Positions 15,097 to 15,204 of a DNA stretch of 15,204 nt are shown here, in pieces. Location: NCBI GenBank assembly GCA_015494005.1, contig WGCB01000695.1, forward strand, positions 1-15,204. Direction: 5' to 3'. Every line of letters starts with the position of its first letter. Position 1 is the stretch's first letter. This DNA comes from Caldilineaceae bacterium (GTDB taxonomy: Bacteria > Chloroflexota > Anaerolineae > Caldilineales > Caldilineaceae). The translations under genes and the position numbers were made by a program. The notes under the pieces were generated by a model. That model saw nothing but the letters and a program-made list of their open reading frames with translations, did no database searches and was not told the origin of the DNA.

Positions 15097-15204
15097 TGTT
15101 GACTCGAATCCATCGTCTGCTCAACAGCCTCATTGGTCGGTTCATCTTCAGCGAGGTGCTGGTGGCCCTGGTGGTGCTCACCGTGGTGGCCGCAGCCCTC
15201 ACCG
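15096..15204 (+). CDS. 5' part of a probable sensor histidine kinase (runs off the window)
   Basis: An open frame starting at GTG 15096, which shares its G with the last base of the response-regulator stop codon, continues to the window edge for 36 codons. The product begins with a short basic segment (LTRIHRLLNSLIGRF) and enters a strongly hydrophobic helix (VLVALVVLTVVAAALT), which fits the first membrane segment of a sensor kinase. No kinase motif is inside the window, so the function is inferred from position directly after the response regulator and from the coupling. A TTG at 15099 is an alternative start. Confidence 0.7.
   Translation, partial: MLTRIHRLLNSLIGRFIFSEVLVALVVLTVVAAALT

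Overview
The window is high-GC, gene-dense DNA with ordinary chromosomal gene content and no mobile element, RNA gene or CRISPR array that I can see. The mix of genes suggests a Chloroflexota bacterium, perhaps Anaerolineae/Caldilineae: TPR and STAND-type proteins, HrcA/CIRCE-type control of groESL, a PepA-type aminopeptidase, an ECF sigma factor paired with a small membrane protein, and an OmpR-type response regulator. This placement is an inference from protein style, not from a marker gene.

Layout on the + strand, 1-5564: a membrane-anchored TPR protein (18-1142) that appears to be read from a leaderless transcript; a DASS/SLC13-like anion transporter with a long basic N-terminus (1214-2866); a small stand-alone Rossmann-like protein (2941-3288); and a STAND-type NTPase with C-terminal TPRs but no N-terminal effector domain (3351-5564).

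5565-8063 is the chaperonin locus. A sigma-A type promoter (5645-5673) is followed by a consensus CIRCE operator (5681-5707), a structured leader of about 165 nt, groES (5846-6145), a 206-nt spacer with its own large stem-loop, groEL (6352-7989) and a strong hairpin terminator (8034-8063). A roughly 32-nt leader segment seems to occur twice, once before groES and once before groEL.

8101-12533 holds a lytic-transglycosylase-fold protein without a signal peptide, a PLP aminotransferase of the methionine/kynurenine aminotransferase type, leucyl aminopeptidase pepA, and an unknown membrane protein. The aminotransferase and pepA suggest peptide and amino-acid turnover. A bidirectional terminator (12587-12621) separates this block from a convergent minus-strand pair: an ECF sigma factor (13147-13980) and, downstream of it, a small protein with one C-terminal membrane helix (12663-13082), likely its anti-sigma factor or membrane partner.

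Divergent from the sigma factor, an OmpR-family response regulator (14401-15096) overlaps by one base the start of a probable sensor kinase (15096 to the window end). The unusual material is mostly regulatory: the duplicated chaperonin leader element, promoters that redefine start codons, and the unassigned Rossmann/STAND neighbourhood.
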